A stretch of 64,000 bases of DNA from an uncultured Cohaesibacter sp. (GTDB lineage: Bacteria > Pseudomonadota > Alphaproteobacteria > Rhizobiales > Cohaesibacteraceae), in the NCBI RefSeq assembly GCF_963676275.1, contig NZ_OY781091.1:1218775-1282774 (forward strand), given 5' to 3'. Of this stretch, positions 8,580 through 19,632 are shown piece by piece (position 1 is the stretch's first letter; each line of letters starts with the position of its first letter). A program made the translations under genes and the position numbers. Under the pieces are notes generated by a model. The model was given only the letters and a program-made list of their open reading frames with translations, did not search any database and was not told where the DNA came from.

Positions 8580-8789
8580 GTGACACAGGAGCTCGAAAGC
8601 CGCGTTGTCGATCTGGAGATCCAGATTACGCATCAGGCCAATACCATCGAGGATCTTTCGCAGATGGTATCCCGTCAGTGGGACATCATTGATCGGCTGA
8701 CAAGGCAGGTCACAATGCTACAGGATACGCTGGTCGAACTGGAGGAGAATATGCCCCCTCCGAGCAATGAGAAACCGCCCCATTATTGA
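8580..8789 (+). CDS. slyX: SlyX family protein
   Basis: This is a small coiled-coil protein of 69 residues. Leu/Val/Ile heptads (LESRVVDLEIQ, MVSRQWDIIDRLTRQV, LQDTLVELEE) and the C-terminal PPPSNEKPPHY ending are the hallmarks of SlyX. Its molecular role is not well defined. The start is GTG at 8580, where AAGGGAG lies eight bases upstream; the longer open frame from 8523 has no ribosome site. It is followed by a palindromic terminator. Confidence 0.88.
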   Translation: MTQELESRVVDLEIQITHQANTIEDLSQMVSRQWDIIDRLTRQVTMLQDTLVELEENMPPPSNEKPPHY

Positions 8790-8818
8790 GCCTTTATCCG
8801 GCATGTGGGCGCAATGAA

Positions 8819-8844
8819 AAAGGCCAGCTCATGAGCTGGCCTTT
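8819..8844. terminator. Palindromic bidirectional terminator
   Basis: A perfect 26-bp palindrome (AAAGGCCAGCTCA and its complement) with A-rich and T-containing flanks lies between the convergent slyX and chemoreceptor genes. Its symmetry suits termination from both sides. Confidence 0.75.
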
Positions 8845-8885
8845 CGTCGTTGATACAGACTGCCTCGCCTTGATGGCTCGGCTTG

Positions 8886-10370
8886 TCAAGAAGCAAGCTG
8901 GCGAGATGCTTCGCGCACGCTGCGCGTCGAATTGTCCATTTGCGATGTTGCCTGCGAGATGGATTCCACATTCTGTGTAATGGTGGAAACGCCAACCGAA
9001 GCGGTTTGCATATTGCCCGAAATATCCCGCGTCACGGCCGACTGTTCCTCGATCGCAGAGGCGATGCTGGTCGAGATATCCCGAACCTGCTGAATCACAT
9101 CCTTGATCGCATTGATCGCATTGACGGCACCGGCTGTTGACGTCTGCACGGAATTGATGCGCGCACTGATATTCTCGGTCGCCTTGGTGGTCTGGGAGGC
9201 AAGCTCCTTGACCTCGGAGGCCACAACGGCAAAACCCTTGCCGGCCTCTCCGGCGCGCGCTGCCTCGATCGTGGCATTCAGCGCCAGCAAGTTGGTCTGT
9301 GCCGCGATGGTGTCGATCAGTTCAATGACATCGCCGATGCTCTGTGCGTCCTCAGCCAGACCGCTCATGATGGTCTCGGACTGGTTGGCCTCATTCACGG
9401 CCTGATTGGAAACGGCGGTTGCCTGATTGACCTGACGGCTGATTTCTTCAATCGAAGCCACCAGCTCTTCAGCGGCCGCAGCCACGGTCTGAACGCTCGA
9501 AGAAGCCTGCAGCGCAGCGCTGGCGGCATTGGCTGCCTGTTCATTGGTGATGGACACCGTATCAGCCATTTCATTCAGATCGCTATCGATCTGTTTCTGA
9601 ACCTTCCTGCGGCGCAGGCGCTCTTCCACATCGGCTGAGATGTCGGTGGCGAACTTTACCACGCTGACAGGTTTGCCATATGGATCATAGATCGGATTAT
9701 AGGTCGCCTGAATCCAGACATCATGCCCATCCTTGGCGATGCGTCTGAATTCGCCGGAATGGAACTTGCCATCCTCCAGCTTCTTCCAGAAAGCCTTGTA
9801 CTCGCTGCTGGCGGCATATTCCTTGTCAACAAACATGCGGTGATGCTTGCCCTTAATCTCTTCAAGGCGATACCCCACAGCATTGCAGAAATTCTCATTC
9901 GCTGTGATGATCGTCCCCGTCATGTCGAATTCGATGACTGCCTGAGACCGGTGGATGGCTTCCATCTGTCCCTGAAGGGAAATCGCCTTCCGCTTGCGCG
10001 AGGTGATATCGGAGGCGATCTTGATGACCTTGACCGGCTTGCCCGCGCCATTGGTTATGACGCTATAAGATGCTTCAATCCAGATCTCTTCGTCGGATTT
10101 GGTATAGCGCTTGAATTCGCCGGACTGGCTCTTGCCCTGCGCAAGCTCTCGCCAGAAGTCTTTATATTCAGGCGAGCTGCGATAGGCTTTCTCAACAAAC
10201 ATGCTGTGATGCTTGCCCTTGATCTCGTCAAGTTTATAGCCCAGTGCCTTGCAGAAATTCTCATTGGCATGCAGAATCGTGCCATCGAGTTGGAATTCGA
10301 TGATCGCCCATGAGCGACCAATTGCTGCCATTCTTGCCGTGTCTTCTTTTTTGCCCGTAAAGGAGATCAT
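8886..10370 (-). CDS. Soluble PAS-PAS chemoreceptor (methyl-accepting chemotaxis protein)
   Basis: Two similar PAS domains (about 15-125 and 135-245) each carry the ANENFCxAxGYxLxEIKGKHH pattern, so they arose by duplication. They are followed by a PAC-like ITS/IS-A linker and a chemoreceptor signalling domain (260-494) with the conserved hairpin [21 protein letters not shown]. There is no membrane segment, so it is a cytoplasmic receptor, possibly sensing redox or energy state. No CheR-docking pentapeptide is seen at the C-terminus. The ATG at 10370 has GAGGGA upstream; a TTG at 10388 is less likely. Confidence 0.92.
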   Translation of the reverse strand: MISFTGKKEDTARMAAIGRSWAIIEFQLDGTILHANENFCKALGYKLDEIKGKHHSMFVEKAYRSSPEYKDFWRELAQGKSQSGEFKRYTKSDEEIWIEASYSVITNGAGKPVKVIKIASDITSRKRKAISLQGQMEAIHRSQAVIEFDMTGTIITANENFCNAVGYRLEEIKGKHHRMFVDKEYAASSEYKAFWKKLEDGKFHSGEFRRIAKDGHDVWIQATYNPIYDPYGKPVSVVKFATDISADVEERLRRRKVQKQIDSDLNEMADTVSITNEQAANAASAALQASSSVQTVAAAAEELVASIEEISRQVNQATAVSNQAVNEANQSETIMSGLAEDAQSIGDVIELIDTIAAQTNLLALNATIEAARAGEAGKGFAVVASEVKELASQTTKATENISARINSVQTSTAGAVNAINAIKDVIQQVRDISTSIASAIEEQSAVTRDISGNMQTASVGVSTITQNVESISQATSQMDNSTRSVREASRQLAS

Positions 10371-10889
10371 GGAGGTTCCCTCGCACAAATTTATCGTTGG
10401 AGGCCATTGTGCGCCCTCATAGTAAAGACAGGTTTAATGATTTTGATTGCTTCTAAGTCAAATCTGGGAATGTACTTATATGGTTCCAGTTTTATAAAGA
10501 ATCAAACGAGTTTTGCGGCAATGCATAAAGGTGTTGATAAGGATAAATACTAAGTGTTTGGTGCTCTCAGCTGCTGGCGGGCGATGATCGTCTGGTTTCT
10601 ACTAGGCGTAGAAAATTGAAAATATTGTAATATTGGCATTTCCGTTGTTGAATCTGTTTTTGTAGACCTTTGCTAGAAAAACCATGCCTTCAGGTTGTTT
10701 TTCCTAAATGGACACGATAAGTCAAATCGCGTTGCGACCGCTTGATCGTGGAATATCGCAACTAATCGAGTTAGGGCGCTTGCTGATTTTCCCACCGGGG
10801 CTGCTGTGGAAAAAGAAATCGATGCATGACAATAGCCCCACACTTCCGGGCCAACGGCCTGTTGTCAAAGCATAATCGAGAGCGATCTT
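10371..10889. other. Intergenic region without recognisable gene
   Basis: These 520 bp between the PAS chemoreceptor start and the hydrolase end are AT-rich and hold no supported gene. The part next to 10371 must carry the chemoreceptor promoter, but no clear box stands out. Confidence 0.5.
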
Positions 10890-11738
10890 TTAGCGCTGGA
10901 TCAGCCGGTTGATCCAGTCTCGTGCCAGGGCTGGCCAGCTTGCCTGAGTGCCATCAAGATTGCGCAAGGCAAAGCCATGCGGGGCGCTCCCGAAAATATG
11001 GGCGTCTACAGTAATATTATTGCGGCTGGCTGTTTGCAGCAGGTTGAGCGCATGCTGGACGGGAACCGAGCGATCCTGCAAGGCATAGGCAAGAAAGAGC
11101 GGGCAGTGCGGCAGCCCATGGGGCTGATCCTCAAGGCCGATGGCCCAGTCATCATAGAAATCCTGTTTTTGCTGAGGAGGATAGTCTGCCTTGTCCTGCG
11201 GATATTTATGCTGTCGATGATTGGCATTGATCGGGGCATAGGCGAGCAATGCACCACAGACATTCAGGCTGCTTGGCTGGCAAGCCATGAGGCCGGCCAT
11301 ATGGCCACCGGATGAAAGGCCGATATGAAAGAGCGGAAGGCCCGTATTCATCCCTTCCAGAAGTGAAAGCGCTGTTTTGCCATCAGTGAGGGCGATGCTC
11401 TTGTTATAGACCCCTCCGGTCCCGCTGTCTGCGCCGGGAAGGCGATGCACCAGAATATGAGCGTCGATCCCCAGACTGTTCAGCCACAATGCAACATCGA
11501 CCCCTTCCTTGTCGTAAATCAGTTTGGTGTAGCCGCCCCCGGCATAGACCAGAGCCTGCGCACGGGGCTGACGAACCCGAAAGCTGTGCAGCTCCGGAGC
11601 ATGAACCGCAGTGATCTGGCGGTCTGGCCATACGCCTGAAAGGCTGTTGGTGGCATGGATGCGATCATCGAGGCTGATGATCTCGGCAACAGGCGGCTGT
11701 GCAGGCAAGAAATAGGGCATGATGGCAATCCGGGACAT
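10890..11738 (-). CDS. Alpha/beta hydrolase, BD-FAE/acetyl xylan esterase-like
   Basis: This alpha/beta hydrolase has a recognisable catalytic triad: the nucleophile elbow GLSSGGH, the Asp region ALQDRSVPV and the His in APHGFAL. The oxyanion region reads YAGGGYTKL, replacing the HGGG of hormone-sensitive-lipase-type enzymes. That pattern fits esterases acting on acetylated or feruloylated polysaccharides (BD-FAE group), though the substrate is not shown. There is no signal peptide in the chosen frame. The start is uncertain: ATG at 11738 and 11720 are the best candidates, while the frame runs open to a TTG at 11792. It stands alone. Confidence 0.8.
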   Translation of the reverse strand: MSRIAIMPYFLPAQPPVAEIISLDDRIHATNSLSGVWPDRQITAVHAPELHSFRVRQPRAQALVYAGGGYTKLIYDKEGVDVALWLNSLGIDAHILVHRLPGADSGTGGVYNKSIALTDGKTALSLLEGMNTGLPLFHIGLSSGGHMAGLMACQPSSLNVCGALLAYAPINANHRQHKYPQDKADYPPQQKQDFYDDWAIGLEDQPHGLPHCPLFLAYALQDRSVPVQHALNLLQTASRNNITVDAHIFGSAPHGFALRNLDGTQASWPALARDWINRLIQR

Positions 11739-12361
11739 ACGAAAACAGGCTGTTGCCGGAGACTTTACAACGGAACAGCGGAGCAAATGCAATCTGATGC
11801 CATTGTATCGCCTTAAGCAATTGAGATCAAACAGGGTTTTCTGTGATAGCGGCGCATGGTTAATCCATTTGTGCTTGCTTTATGAGTGAAATGGAGATTT
11901 CCGTAGAGATTTTTGGCAATAAGCTTCAGCTCTCTTCATGCCAACGCATGTTGGCGTCCATATTGGCACTCTCAAGCGCAGTTATTGCCGGTGGATGACG
12001 CCTCAAGGCAACGATGCCTGCCTGCCTCTGGCGCAGACGAACCTGCTCCATCTGCATGATATACGGGAGTTCAGAGGCGGGTTGCGGGCAGATGAAGATA
12101 CACAGATAGATCGTGTTGTCTAAGTCGTTTAGGTTGTTGAAGATGGTGTTTGCTAAAGTAAAAATTGTGAAAATTCAATTGTATAAATTGTGTTGGAAAA
12201 CTTTTGGTTTTGTAAATGCCTAAAATTTTAAATTTATTATTTTCTATTTGTAGTTTTAAAGAAATTGAATATTTGAAAACTAGGTAGAAATTGCAGTGCT
12301 GAAGGAAGTTGTTAAGTATTTTCCCGCAGATTTTAATCAAAATTCTAACGAGGAAACGTCA
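11739..12361. other. AT-rich upstream region of the split chemoreceptor operon
   Basis: Most of this 620-bp stretch, especially 12120-12340, is very AT-rich and has no supported gene. It presumably holds the promoter of the PDC-sensor/chemoreceptor operon. Confidence 0.5.
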
Positions 12362-12970
12362 ATGAAACAGCTCCTTGGCGCTTTGAGCGCGTGCATGCTG
12401 GCTATGAGCTCGCCAACCTTTGCTTCTTCTTCCGCTCCGGTTCTTGACCAGAAGGACGTTACGGCACTTCAGCAGGAAATCGACGCCTGGCTGAATAAGG
12501 AAATCGTCGCCATGAGCATCAATGCTCACAATGACAAATATGGTCATATCAACGAAGCCGAGATCATCGCTCTCGACAAGCAGTGGCGCGCGGAAACCGA
12601 AGCTGAAGACAAGCCACTGATCGCGGCGACACTCTCCAGCCCCCTCTCTGTCTATCTCTCCCGTATGCAGGGGCAGTCCGTTGGCCTGTTTGTCGAAATC
12701 TTCGTTATGGACAATCTGGGCCTGAATGTCGGGCAATCCTCGATAACCTCCGACTTCTGGCAGGGTGACGAGGCCAAATTCCAGAAAACTTATCAGGTCG
12801 GCCCCGATGCGGTGTTTGTCGATGAGCCTGAATGGGACGACAAATTTAAGGTCTGGCGGGCGCAGATCAACAAGAGCCTGACCGACCCGAAAACCGGCTC
12901 GCTGATTGGTGCTGCGACCATCGAAGTGAATCTGACCGAATGGTCTCGCCGACAGGCAGCAGCGAATTAG
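12362..12970 (+). CDS. Secreted PDC/Cache-fold sensor protein paired with a chemoreceptor
   Basis: A Sec signal peptide (MKQLLGALSACMLAMSSPTFA) precedes a single folded domain of about 175 residues. The segment VEIFVMDNLGLNVGQS, then TSDFWQGDEAKFQKTY, and the late DPKTGSLIGAATIEVNL match the PDC (Cache) ligand-sensor fold normally found as the outer part of chemoreceptors and kinases. Here it is a free periplasmic protein. The downstream chemoreceptor begins only nine bases later, its ribosome site overlapping the stop, so the two are translated together. This suggests a soluble sensing partner that docks on the receptor. The start at 12362 has GAGGAAA upstream and gives a complete signal peptide. 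Confidence 0.8.
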   Translation: MKQLLGALSACMLAMSSPTFASSSAPVLDQKDVTALQQEIDAWLNKEIVAMSINAHNDKYGHINEAEIIALDKQWRAETEAEDKPLIAATLSSPLSVYLSRMQGQSVGLFVEIFVMDNLGLNVGQSSITSDFWQGDEAKFQKTYQVGPDAVFVDEPEWDDKFKVWRAQINKSLTDPKTGSLIGAATIEVNLTEWSRRQAAAN

Positions 12971-12979
12971 GAGGCTGAC

Positions 12980-14635
12980 ATGCTGAACAACTTTTCACTT
13001 ACCTTTAAGAGCCTGTTGTTTTTCGGCCTGCTGGCGATGGTCGGCGTGTCCGTCGGACTGCTGAGCTATTTCAAGTCGGATGCAGCGCGTCAGGCCGTGG
13101 CTCAGCGTGCTGTGATGGAGACACAGGTGTCTTCGATGCAGGCGCTGAAGATTGACATGCAGAATCAGGCCATGGCGCTCAAATCCTTTCTTTTGACAGG
13201 CGATTTGAGCTGGTCGGATACCGTGAGAGCTGACCATGACGATCTGTCTGCCCATTTTGACCAGATGGCCTCTCAGGCCGGTATTACCGAGGTCAAGAAG
13301 GAATGGCTGAGCTGGTATGACAGCTTTGCCGGCAAGCAATTGAGCCTGATGCGCGATCCGATGACCGTCGAACTGGCGCGCGCCATCGAAGTATCCGGTC
13401 AGAGCAATAATCAGCTCAAGGCGATGCTGGATCTCATCGATGAGCAGATCATGGGCCTGAAAAGCCAGATGGACCAATTGACCGCGGAACAGAATGCCGA
13501 GTTGAAGAGCGTAACCAGCGCCGCCCTGATCGGCCTTGTCCTGATGATTGCCGCAACCCTTGTTCTGGCCTTCCTCAACAACCTGATCATTTCCCGGCCA
13601 CTGGTCAAGATGGTGCATGTCACCGGCGCTCTGGCAGAAGGCAAACTTGACGTCGATATCAGCAACAATCGCGGCGATGAAATTGGCGAAATGTATAAGG
13701 CACTCTCGGTCTTCCAGAGCAATCTTGTGCGTTCCAGAGAACTGGAAGAGCAGACCGAAGGGCAGCGCAAGCAGGCTGAACTGAACCGTAAGGAACAGAT
13801 GCGTCGTCTGGCAGACGAATTCGACAATGTTGTTGGTTCGATTGTCACCAGACAGGCCGAACTCTGCGCCCAGATGGAACAGAATTCTGGTCATCTGGCG
13901 CAAAAGGCTGGCCAGACCATTGAGCGCTCTGTTGCCGTGTCTGCCTCCACCCAGCAGGCCAATGCCAACGTGCAGGCCGTTGCCAGCGCCACAGAGGAGC
14001 TTTCCGCGTCCATTCAGGAAATCTCCGGTCAGGTAACCAGCGCGGCCCGTCTGGCCAGTGAGGCCAACCACGAGGTCGAACTGACCAGCCAGTCCGTGGC
14101 GGATCTGCAGCGGGTTCTGCAAGAAGTCGGATCGGTTACGCGCCTGATCAATGACATCGCCGAGCAGACCAACCTGCTGGCCCTCAATGCGACCATCGAA
14201 GCGGCACGTGCCGGTGAGGCTGGCAAGGGCTTTGCCGTCGTGGCAGCCGAGGTGAAAGATCTGGCCAACCAGACCGCCAAGGCAACCGAAGAAATCGATC
14301 GTCAGCTGACCAACATGGAGAATGCCGCCAACAGCTCGATCAGTGCCACTGAAACCGTTGCCAACAAGGTGCTCGAAATCACCGAGCAGACAACGGCCAT
14401 GGCGACGGCAACCGATCAGCAGTCTGCGGCAACCACGGAGATTGCCCAGAATGTGACGGAAGCGGCCACTGGCACCAATCATGTAAGTCAGGATATCGAA
14501 ACCGTTTCCAGCATCGCCAAGGAAACCGGCGATCTGGCAACATCGGTTCAGGCCATGATCGCGGACATGAACAACCAGACCCGCGAATTGCAGTCCAAGG
14601 CGGAAAAATTCATCGCCCATGTTCTCGCTGCATAG
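12980..14635 (+). CDS. Membrane chemoreceptor with CHASE3-like helical ligand domain
   Basis: The 551-residue receptor has TM1 at about 12-28, a helical periplasmic domain resembling CHASE3/four-helix-bundle sensors ([14 protein letters not shown] pattern), TM2 at about 178-200, HAMP, and the signalling hairpin [21 protein letters not shown] around 390-440. It signals to CheA/CheW. Its own periplasmic part is purely helical, so the PDC protein encoded immediately upstream may supply ligand recognition. No C-terminal CheR-binding pentapeptide is present. AGGAGG sits directly before the ATG. Confidence 0.93.
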   Translation: MLNNFSLTFKSLLFFGLLAMVGVSVGLLSYFKSDAARQAVAQRAVMETQVSSMQALKIDMQNQAMALKSFLLTGDLSWSDTVRADHDDLSAHFDQMASQAGITEVKKEWLSWYDSFAGKQLSLMRDPMTVELARAIEVSGQSNNQLKAMLDLIDEQIMGLKSQMDQLTAEQNAELKSVTSAALIGLVLMIAATLVLAFLNNLIISRPLVKMVHVTGALAEGKLDVDISNNRGDEIGEMYKALSVFQSNLVRSRELEEQTEGQRKQAELNRKEQMRRLADEFDNVVGSIVTRQAELCAQMEQNSGHLAQKAGQTIERSVAVSASTQQANANVQAVASATEELSASIQEISGQVTSAARLASEANHEVELTSQSVADLQRVLQEVGSVTRLINDIAEQTNLLALNATIEAARAGEAGKGFAVVAAEVKDLANQTAKATEEIDRQLTNMENAANSSISATETVANKVLEITEQTTAMATATDQQSAATTEIAQNVTEAATGTNHVSQDIETVSSIAKETGDLATSVQAMIADMNNQTRELQSKAEKFIAHVLAA

Positions 14636-14677
14636 CATTTGCGAGCACCAGACTGAGCCTGACAAGCATTAGAAATG

Positions 14678-14711
14678 AAAAAGGGCCGGTTGGATTTCCG
14701 GCCCTTTTTGC
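14678..14711 (+). terminator. Rho-independent terminator of the sensor-chemoreceptor operon
   Basis: A 12-bp stem AAAAAGGGCCGG / CCGGCCCTTTTT with an 8-base loop ends in a T run, 42 bp after the chemoreceptor stop codon. Confidence 0.9.
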
Positions 14712-14791
14712 ATCAGCCATTGCGAACCTGCCAGATCGGTGCCCGGTGTACGGCAAAGGGCGCCTGATCAAGCGACAGCAGCAATTCTGGT

Positions 14792-15040
14792 TTATTCCAT
14801 CTCAGGAATGATTTCGGCGTCATAGGCTGCTGCGATCTCTTCATCGGAGAGCAGGCCGTCGGAGTCCGTGTCGGCATCATTGAAAATTGTCTCTGCATCT
14901 TCAAGTGTCGGATAGGCTGCAACGAATTCTTCAAGAGTAACGCTGCCATTCTCATCGGCGTCCATGGCCGGGGCTTCCTGCGCCAATGCAGGGAAGCTCA
15001 TTGCTGCAAGAATACTGGATAGGATCAATAGCTTTTTCAT
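14792..15040 (-). CDS. Small secreted EF-hand protein
   Basis: This 82-residue protein has a Sec signal peptide (MKKLLILSSILAAMSFPALA) and two canonical EF-hand loops, DADENGSVTLEE (27-38) and DADTDSDGLLSDEE (55-68, slightly long). The mature protein is strongly acidic and probably binds calcium in the periplasm. AAGGAGA lies seven bases before the ATG. It is convergent with the chemoreceptor operon. It is one of four EF-hand proteins in the window but does not share their repeat tails. Confidence 0.85.
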   Translation of the reverse strand: MKKLLILSSILAAMSFPALAQEAPAMDADENGSVTLEEFVAAYPTLEDAETIFNDADTDSDGLLSDEEIAAAYDAEIIPEME

Positions 15041-15604
15041 TTGGCTTCTCCTTGTATCAACCTGACTTTTCTACACCGTCAGAGCGTTGCATTTGCAGCG
15101 CCTCCATATTTGACAGGGCGACTGAGGCAAAATGCGAGCTAATGTTGGGAAAGATTGTGCCAGTGCGTCTGTGTGGCGATTTTGCCACCAAATCTCGGTG
15201 CGACAGCCGCTCCGGGGAGAGCCGGAGATGCATGTGACTGGCTGCGATCAATAAAAATTCGCAAGATTTTGCTGGTTTGCATCTATGCTGGTCAACCGGC
15301 ATGGCTGGGGCGTGGTGGTTTGACAAAGCTGTGCAAATCACTTTTGCAACCCCGGAAACGGAGAGGCAAAAGGCCCGCCAAAGGATCAATCGTGGCGGCG
15401 CCATGGCGCAAGGCAAGAAAAAGCCACAGTTGGGAAAGGCTCAGTCTCAATCGTGAGGCAGTCCTAAGAACCGCTGGGGGAGGCGAAGCAACACCTGCTC
15501 GCAAGGCTGGCGCAACACTTGCGGCCAGCCTCATTTGACGACGATAATGCACGCGCCTGCCTTGCTGATCCATACCTTGCTGGCCGCGCCCGGCCTATCG
15601 GGTT
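15041..15604. other. Intergenic region without recognisable gene
   Basis: About 560 bp with no supported gene. An inverted repeat at 15504-15531 (AGGCTGGC with a 12-base loop and GCCAGCCT) could end the DUF1349 transcript, but it lacks a T-tract. Confidence 0.5.
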
Positions 15605-16204
15605 TTAGCTGGCGTGCAGAGGATCATCCGGAGCATCTGTTATGGTAAAGCGGCTGAAGCTGCATCTGAACCCCTTGAGCTCGGAAAGGTCTCTGAGCGG
15701 CGCGCAGGCCATCGGTCCCACCATGACGTCTTGCGGGGCTTCAAAATTGGCCAGCCGCATCAACCGCCATCTGCCGTTGGTATCCTTGAAATGGGTGTAG
15801 ATGACATTGCCCTTACGCACCAGCCGGACCGATTGCGGCCCTGACAAATAGGGGCATTGCACCGCTGACCAGTCCGACACCCCTTGCGTTACGACGGTGG
15901 TGAAATTCGTTACGCGGTCAAAATACTCGATCCCGCATTTCACCCAATGATTTTTGTCGACACGCAGCATCAGGCCGACCTGATCGTAGAGCACTTCATA
16001 ATTGCCGGTAAATTCGGCGACCACTGAAAAATCACCCTTGCAGGCGACCGAAAAGAAATGCCCGCTATCGGGATGAGCGCCGGAATTGGTTTCGCGCCAA
16101 AAATCGGATTTTGGCTCGGCCACAATGGAGAGGCTGTTGGTGTTGAAGGTCCAGCGAGATGGCTCATTATGCCAGCTTGCTGACGTTAGAAATGAGAGAG
16201 GCAT
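15605..16204 (-). CDS. DUF1349 family protein
   Basis: The 199-residue protein matches the DUF1349 family, a concanavalin-like beta-sandwich: FWRETNSG near the start, then YDQVGLMLRVDKNHWVKCGIE and VVTQGVSDWSAV in the core. Relatives include fungal and bacterial proteins of unknown function that may bind carbohydrate. There is no signal peptide. It is a single-gene unit. Confidence 0.85.
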   Translation of the reverse strand: MPLSFLTSASWHNEPSRWTFNTNSLSIVAEPKSDFWRETNSGAHPDSGHFFSVACKGDFSVVAEFTGNYEVLYDQVGLMLRVDKNHWVKCGIEYFDRVTNFTTVVTQGVSDWSAVQCPYLSGPQSVRLVRKGNVIYTHFKDTNGRWRLMRLANFEAPQDVMVGPMACAPLRDLSELKGFRCSFSRFTITDAPDDPLHAS

Positions 16205-16331
16205 GGAAGGACCCTTCAGCTTGGTTTAGGGACCACAAGTTTAGCAAATCATAACTAAGGCGAATAGGGAAATGCTTGCTATCAATAGTCGAAGAGAGGA
16301 GGGGCTTTCCATGCCATCTTGGCTTGATTGC

Positions 16332-16625
16332 CTATTTCTGTGGCAACTCCGGCAACAGTTTCTTCTGCTGCTTCTTGTCTTTGGCTGGCTGAGGCTGCTT
16401 GTCGGAATTCTTGGTTTTCTGGGTAGCTGGTGCTTTTGCCTTTTTCTGCGGGCTGGCCTTCTGCGCCTTTGGTACAGGCTTTTTCACCAGTTCGGGCTTC
16501 ACAGGCGGGCATTTGATGTTGGGTTTGCCGGGCTGCTCGACACATTGGGGTGGCTTTGGAGCAGCAAAGCTGGTGGTTGGTGCAATCAGGATGGAAAGGG
16601 CGACAACTGGCATGATCAGGCGCAT
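16332..16625 (-). CDS. Small secreted Lys/Pro-rich protein
   Basis: Not assigned to a family. A signal peptide (MRLIMPVVALSILIAPTTSFA) is followed by a short Cys-containing segment (PPQCVEQ-GKPNIKCPP) and a low-complexity Lys/Pro/Gln tail to residue 97. The two cysteines could form a disulfide. GAAGGAAA sits before the ATG. The basic tail suggests interaction with an acidic polymer or the envelope, which is inference only. Confidence 0.6.
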   Translation of the reverse strand: MRLIMPVVALSILIAPTTSFAAPKPPQCVEQPGKPNIKCPPVKPELVKKPVPKAQKASPQKKAKAPATQKTKNSDKQPQPAKDKKQQKKLLPELPQK

Positions 16626-16890
16626 GTTTTTTCCTTCAGAAAGATAAGAGAGCGTTTGACATTCTGGCCTTCTACATCAGTCAATTGGGCGAATTATGCG
16701 CTGGCAACAATGGAAATCGGCTTTTCATCGGAAAAAGGAAAATTTCAGCATTGGGAAATGAAATGGAAATGAACAGCAAAGAAACATGTCGAATATTCTC
16801 GGTTTTGACATGATTGTTTCTCTGTGAAAATGCGTAACGCCTCCTTGCGCGGATGCACAAAAAGGAAAGAGAGCATGGGCTCGCCGAGGA

Positions 16891-16924
16891 CAAAAAGAAA
16901 AAGGCCGGTGCATTGACCGGCCTT
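16891..16924 (-). terminator. Terminator of groES-groEL
   Basis: On the minus strand a stem AAAGGCCGGT / ACCGGCCTTT with a 5-6 base loop is followed by TTTCTTTTTG. It lies 37 bp beyond the groEL stop codon. Confidence 0.85.
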
Positions 16925-16960
16925 TCTCAAGAACTAAGCAGAGTGCCTAGAAGGTCATGA

Positions 16961-18658
<1,698 letters not shown>

Positions 18659-18674
18659 TCAAGGATTCCGGCTA

Positions 18675-18962
18675 TTAGCCCAGAATGCCCATGATGTCGG
18701 ACTCTTTCATGATCAGCAGGTCTTGACCATCGATCTTGACTTCGGTGCCGGACCATTTGCCGAACAGAACGCGGTCGCCGGCTTTGACATCGAGCGCGAC
18801 CAGATTGCCTGCATCGTCACGCACGCCGCTGCCAACAGCAACGACTTCGCCTTCGCTCGGCTTTTCTTTAGCGGTATCAGGAATGATGATACCACCGGCG
18901 GTTTTCTCTTCGGATTCAACGCGACGTACAACGACGCGGTCATGCAGAGGACGGAATTTCAT
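18675..18962 (-). CDS. groES: Co-chaperonin GroES
   Basis: The 95-residue lid of the chaperonin has the typical start [15 protein letters not shown], the mobile loop [18 protein letters not shown] and the end [13 protein letters not shown]. The start at 18962 is chosen over the longer open frame because AGGGAAA precedes it and the family begins here. It is expressed from a heat-shock promoter region with a CIRCE operator directly upstream. Confidence 0.98.
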   Translation of the reverse strand: MKFRPLHDRVVVRRVESEEKTAGGIIIPDTAKEKPSEGEVVAVGSGVRDDAGNLVALDVKAGDRVLFGKWSGTEVKIDGQDLLIMKESDIMGILG

Positions 18963-19075
18963 TGTCTGAACTTTCCCTAAGCTGTTATGCAGTCTGTCGG
19001 ACCCATTTACGGGCATTGCGTGCCCCTAAATCGCTAGCGGCATCCGAGCAGTCTGCTCCTCGATTAACAAGTGCG

Positions 19076-19102
19076 TTAGCACTCTCTTGCCGTGAGTGCT
19101 AA
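19076..19102. promoter_or_regulatory. CIRCE operator (HrcA binding site)
   Basis: A perfect match to the consensus: TTAGCACTC, nine-base spacer, GAGTGCTAA. It lies between the groES promoter and the start codon, where HrcA repressor would block transcription until heat shock. Confidence 0.97.
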
Positions 19103-19112
19103 CAGCGATCTT

Positions 19113-19141
19113 CATTTAGGGGTAGCGGACTAAGAAGTCAA
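19113..19141 (-). promoter_or_regulatory. Housekeeping-type promoter of groES-groEL
   Basis: On the minus strand TTGACT, 17 bases, TAAATG forms a good -35/-10 pair. The CIRCE element follows within the likely transcribed start region, as in other CIRCE-controlled operons. Confidence 0.7.
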
Positions 19142-19632
19142 TAAAATGGCCGAAAAAAATTGTGATCGATCTGTTCACTCAATCCCCGGTCAGGCCGGAT
19201 CAAAATTCGAAAAGCGAAAGCATGAAGAGGGACGCTTTATGACAGAAGCGCTCTGTCTTATCTCCTGTCTCCTGACGATAGAAGCTATCTTTTGGTTATG
19301 CTCTCTCAACCAGAAGCGGGATAAAACCGACGATTTAAAAATAATTTGGATGTGTTTTGAAGTGTGAATGTATTCATTAAATATAATTTGAGTAATTGTG
19401 GAAAATAAACTACCATTTTCAAATGAACTATCAAATTGAAAATTTGAATATTATTTTGAATTGAGTAAAATAAATAAAATATAGTATTTCTATTGTTTTT
19501 ACTGAATAATATTTCATGATTTAGTTTTTTGTTAAGCTCATTACTCGAGATTGGCATGCAGTAGGCGAAGCGGGGAGTTTATGCCTCAGAGTTTTTCGCA
19601 ATGAGTAATTATCTCTAAGTGGGTAGAGAGAT
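19142..19632. other. AT-rich intergenic region before the third chemoreceptor
   Basis: This region is strongly AT-rich, especially 19360-19530, and holds the upstream side of both the groES promoter and the chemoreceptor gene. A possible 42-codon ORF at 19239-19367 (GAGGGA before its ATG, hydrophobic start TEALCLISCLLTIEAIFWL) could encode a tiny membrane peptide, but the support is weak. Confidence 0.4.

Noticed and set aside
12995-14665. 556-codon open frame on the minus strand
   Set aside because: It lies opposite the chemoreceptor gene and has shadow-type composition (rich in His, Gly, Leu) with no domain.
15041-15060. TGTATC near the EF-hand gene at 14792 as a third regulator site
   Set aside because: It is a single hexamer overlapping the ribosome site, without the second direct hexamer or the inverted GATACA at the right spacing.
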